From NCBI GenBank assembly GCA_029953615.1, contig CP124529.1:1116001-1180000 (forward strand): DNA of 64,000 bases, given 5' to 3'. Position 1 is the first letter of the stretch; each line of letters opens with the position of its first letter. Shown here piece after piece: positions 61,784 through 64,000 of the stretch. Origin of the DNA: Pseudomonas putida (GTDB lineage Bacteria > Pseudomonadota > Gammaproteobacteria > Pseudomonadales > Pseudomonadaceae). The position numbers and the translations under genes were made by a program. A model generated the notes under the pieces. The model was not told the origin of the DNA. It worked only from the letters and a program-made list of their open reading frames with translations, and made no database searches.

Positions 61784-62689
61784 ATGGACCGTCTCAACGC
61801 CATGCGCGTTTTCGTCACCGTTGTCGACCTGGGCAGCCAGTCGGCAGCGGCAGATCATCTGCAACTGTCCCGGCCGGTGGTGTCGCGCTACCTGGCGGAG
61901 CTGGAAGACTGGGTTGGCGCACGGCTGATGCAGCGCACCACACGCAAGCTCAGCCTCACCGCCGCCGGTCAGGAAACCCTGCCCCGCTGCCGCCAACTGC
62001 TGGAACTGGCAGGCGACCTGCAGGCCGCGGTGCAGCAACCGGATGACGCACCCAAGGGCGCGCTGCGCATCAGTGTCAGCACTTCGTTTGGCCAGGCCCA
62101 GCTGGTGGATGCAGTGGCCGACTACGTCCGGCGTTACCCCGGGGTGAAGGTGGAACTGCAGATGCTCGATCGCACGGTGAATCTGGTGGACGAGCGCATC
62201 GACCTGGCCATTCGCACCAGCAATGACCTGGACCCCAACCTGATCGCCCGGCGCTTGAGCGTGTGCCGCTCGGCGGTGTGTGCGGCACCGGCGTACCTGC
62301 GCGAGCACGGCACGCCGCAACGGGTCGAGGAATTGAGCCAGCACAACTGCCTGACCCATGCCTACTTCGGCCACAGCCTGTGGCATTTCGAGGTGGCCGG
62401 CCAGCAGGTCGCCGTGCCGGTGGGCGGGAATATCAGTGCCAACGAGGCGATGACACTACAGAAGGCGGCGCTGGCCGGCGCAGGTATCGCCATGTTGCCG
62501 ACCTACCAGGCCGCACAGGCCTTGCGCTGCGGCGAGCTGGTGCGCTTGCTGCCCGAGGCGAAGCCACGCGAGCTGAACCTCAATGCGGTGTACACCTCGC
62601 GCAAGCACATGCCGGCGACCCTGCGCAGCATGCTGGACTTTCTGGTGCAGCGGTTCAAGGACGAACCGGAGTGGGACCAGGGCCTGTGA
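61784..62689 (+). CDS. LysR-family regulator
   Basis: The 301-residue protein has an N-terminal HTH (MDRLNAMRVFVTVVDLGSQS, AAADHLQLSRPVVSRYLAEL) and a co-inducer domain with TRKLSLTAAGQETLPRCRQL and LAIRTSNDLDPNLIARRLSV. It belongs to the DNA-binding CrgA/AaeR-like group. It is divergent from the MBL-fold gene across about 100 bases and likely controls that operon. Confidence 0.9.
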   Translation: MDRLNAMRVFVTVVDLGSQSAAADHLQLSRPVVSRYLAELEDWVGARLMQRTTRKLSLTAAGQETLPRCRQLLELAGDLQAAVQQPDDAPKGALRISVSTSFGQAQLVDAVADYVRRYPGVKVELQMLDRTVNLVDERIDLAIRTSNDLDPNLIARRLSVCRSAVCAAPAYLREHGTPQRVEELSQHNCLTHAYFGHSLWHFEVAGQQVAVPVGGNISANEAMTLQKAALAGAGIAMLPTYQAAQALRCGELVRLLPEAKPRELNLNAVYTSRKHMPATLRSMLDFLVQRFKDEPEWDQGL

Positions 62690-62711
62690 CGCTCCTAGCG
62701 GGATCGCGCCA

Positions 62712-63581
62712 TCACTCCTCGACGCTCATGTATTCCTTGGCCCAGCGGATGTAGTCCTCGGGCTGGGTGTAGGTATGCGAGAGTTCGGTGGCGCTGAGGT
62801 TTTCCGACTTGTTCTGCTGGCCGCGCTGCAGCCGCAGGCAGTCGTAGGTGGCCTTGATGGCGGCAAAGTAGGCCGCGTGACCATCGACCACGATGCGTAC
62901 GCCCAGGCGTGCCAGGCGCTCGTCATCGCGCAGGTTCGGGTTGCCGTAGGTCACCAGCATCAGCGGCACCGTCAGGTGCTCGGCAATCTGCTCGAGCTGC
63001 GCGAAATCCTTCACCCCCACCATGCAGATACCGTCGGCCCCGGCCTTCTGGTAGCTCTGGGTGCGCACGATGATTTCTTCAGTGGAGAGTACGCCAGCGT
63101 TGGTCCGGGCAATGATCGACAACGACGAGTCGACCCGCGCCTCCAGCGCTGCACGGATCTTGCCGACGCCCTCTTCAACCGGGATCAGGTCGGTGGACTT
63201 GCGCCCGAACTGGGCCGGCAGCAGGGTGTCCTCGATGGTCAGTGCTGCCACGCCAGCGCGCTCCAGTTCGATGACCGTGCGCATGACGTTCAGCGCGTTG
63301 CCATAGCCATGGTCGGCGTCCGCCAGCACGGGCAGTTGCGCCACACGACCGATACGGGTGGCCTGCTCGACGAACTCACTGAGAGTGATGAGGGCGAAGT
63401 CCGGCGCAGCCAATACCTGCAACGAAGCGACGGAACCACCGAGGATGCCGACCTCGAAGCCCAGGTCTGCGGCAATGCGCGCCGACATCGGGTCGAACAC
63501 CGATGCGGTGTGATAACAGGAACCTGAAGCGAGCAGCTCGCGGAAGGCAAAACGCAGATCTTGATGGGAAGCCTTGGGCAT
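62712..63581 (-). CDS. Isocitrate lyase/PEP mutase family oxaloacetate decarboxylase
   Basis: From ATG 63581 (GGAG ribosome-binding site) the product is 289 residues, close in length to P. aeruginosa PA4872, which is known to decarboxylate oxaloacetate. The signatures are [36 protein letters not shown] (metal-binding Asp pair), the loop [20 protein letters not shown], and SIIARTNAG. The KKCGH loop of isocitrate lyases is absent, which agrees with the decarboxylase group. It is a single gene. Confidence 0.88.
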   Translation of the reverse strand: MPKASHQDLRFAFRELLASGSCYHTASVFDPMSARIAADLGFEVGILGGSVASLQVLAAPDFALITLSEFVEQATRIGRVAQLPVLADADHGYGNALNVMRTVIELERAGVAALTIEDTLLPAQFGRKSTDLIPVEEGVGKIRAALEARVDSSLSIIARTNAGVLSTEEIIVRTQSYQKAGADGICMVGVKDFAQLEQIAEHLTVPLMLVTYGNPNLRDDERLARLGVRIVVDGHAAYFAAIKATYDCLRLQRGQQNKSENLSATELSHTYTQPEDYIRWAKEYMSVEE

Positions 63582-64000
63582 GATCACTCCGCAAAATAAA
63601 TTGAAATTCGAACGGTAACTACCGACCCCTGTAATCGGGTCTACCTGGCTGTTCCAACCGTCGCCATCCGGGCGGTCATGCTCGACATGCAGGCAGAGGA
63701 ATAAAAGGTGTGGGAGACAGCGGCTTGAAAACCCCGCGGCATAATGCTGCACCATGCTGGTGCAAGCCCCGGTTTTCAGCCTCTGTGGCATACCAACGAT
63801 ATCACGCAGCCATGCAGCACTGGATGAATGCGCCAATGCCGATCTTGCATAGGGGATGCAGATAGTACATAGGAAGCTACCTAACTCAGGTTACAATTCC
63901 GGGGCCATTTCGCGGGCACGCCCGCTCCCACAGGTAAACCACTACCTTCAAGACCTGTGTTGCCCTTGTGGGAGCGGGCGTGCCCGCGAAGAGGCCTCAA
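63582..64000. other. 419-base upstream region of the decarboxylase gene to the window end
   Basis: No gene is supported. The region holds the ribosome-binding site and presumed promoter of the decarboxylase gene, a possible secondary palindrome (GCTTGAAAACCC near 63722 with GGTTTTCAGC near 63771), and an inverted REP pair at 63901-63996. Confidence 0.5.
63901..63996. repeat. Pair of inverted putida-type REP elements
   Basis: TTTCGCGGGCACGCCCGCTC and GAGCGGGCGTGCCCGCGAAG are inverted near the right edge. The gene beyond the edge is unknown. Confidence 0.9.

Overview
The window is chromosomal DNA of a gamma-proteobacterium of the Pseudomonas putida group. The evidence is the high GC content, the gene order (era-rnc-lepB-lepA-mucD-mucB-mucA-algU-nadB), a phaG gene of the putida type, and about a dozen copies of the putida-type REP palindrome, usually as inverted pairs between genes. 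No prophage, insertion sequence, CRISPR array or rRNA operon was seen.

Layout. 1-8.4 kb (minus strand): era (cut by the window edge), rnc, lepB, lepA, then mucD and algU-mucA-mucB (envelope stress; mucC is absent). 8.8-13.1 kb: nadB, the sdhE-ygfX pair, ygfZ and an HDOD protein. 13.3-21 kb: a tricarboxylate uptake locus. The TctD/TctE two-component system is divergent from opdH-tctC-tctB-tctA and an AbrB-type membrane protein, with a clear repeat operator between the two units. 21-29 kb: ung, an enoyl-CoA hydratase-like gene, a Tyr-rich lipoprotein, a CWC protein, a 16S pseudouridine synthase, phaG, tRNA-Gly(CCC), a SulP transporter and a DUF4917/SIR2-like protein. 29.2-42.0 kb: a complete 14-gene Tad (Flp) pilus operon on the minus strand, running from flp at the right to tadD at the left. 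It includes an unusual AAA ATPase and a small lipoprotein, and faces an AraC-type gene with a receiver-like N-terminus. 43.3-46.3 kb: a two-gene module resembling HicA/HicB, a SAM methyltransferase and a lone TPM protein. 46.5-53.7 kb: bglX, then a MifS/MifR-like two-component system next to an alpha-ketoglutarate permease gene that carries a sigma-54 promoter. 53.8-64 kb: a truncated membrane gene, a secreted 13-residue-repeat protein, a flavin reductase-like gene, an ABM monooxygenase, an AraC regulator, an AruI-like ThDP enzyme with its divergent LysR gene, an MBL-fold/NAD(P)-binding pair with its divergent LysR gene, and an oxaloacetate decarboxylase.

Two points matter most for use of this annotation. 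First, five otherwise normal genes (rnc, nadB, ung, the pseudouridine synthase and the flavin reductase) each contain a single extra base that breaks the frame. The uniform direction and the importance of the genes point to sequence errors rather than decay. Second, the least explained content is the Tad-locus AAA ATPase with its pseudo-receiver regulator, the HicAB-like pair, and the 13-residue tandem-repeat exported protein with an orphan terminator just upstream.
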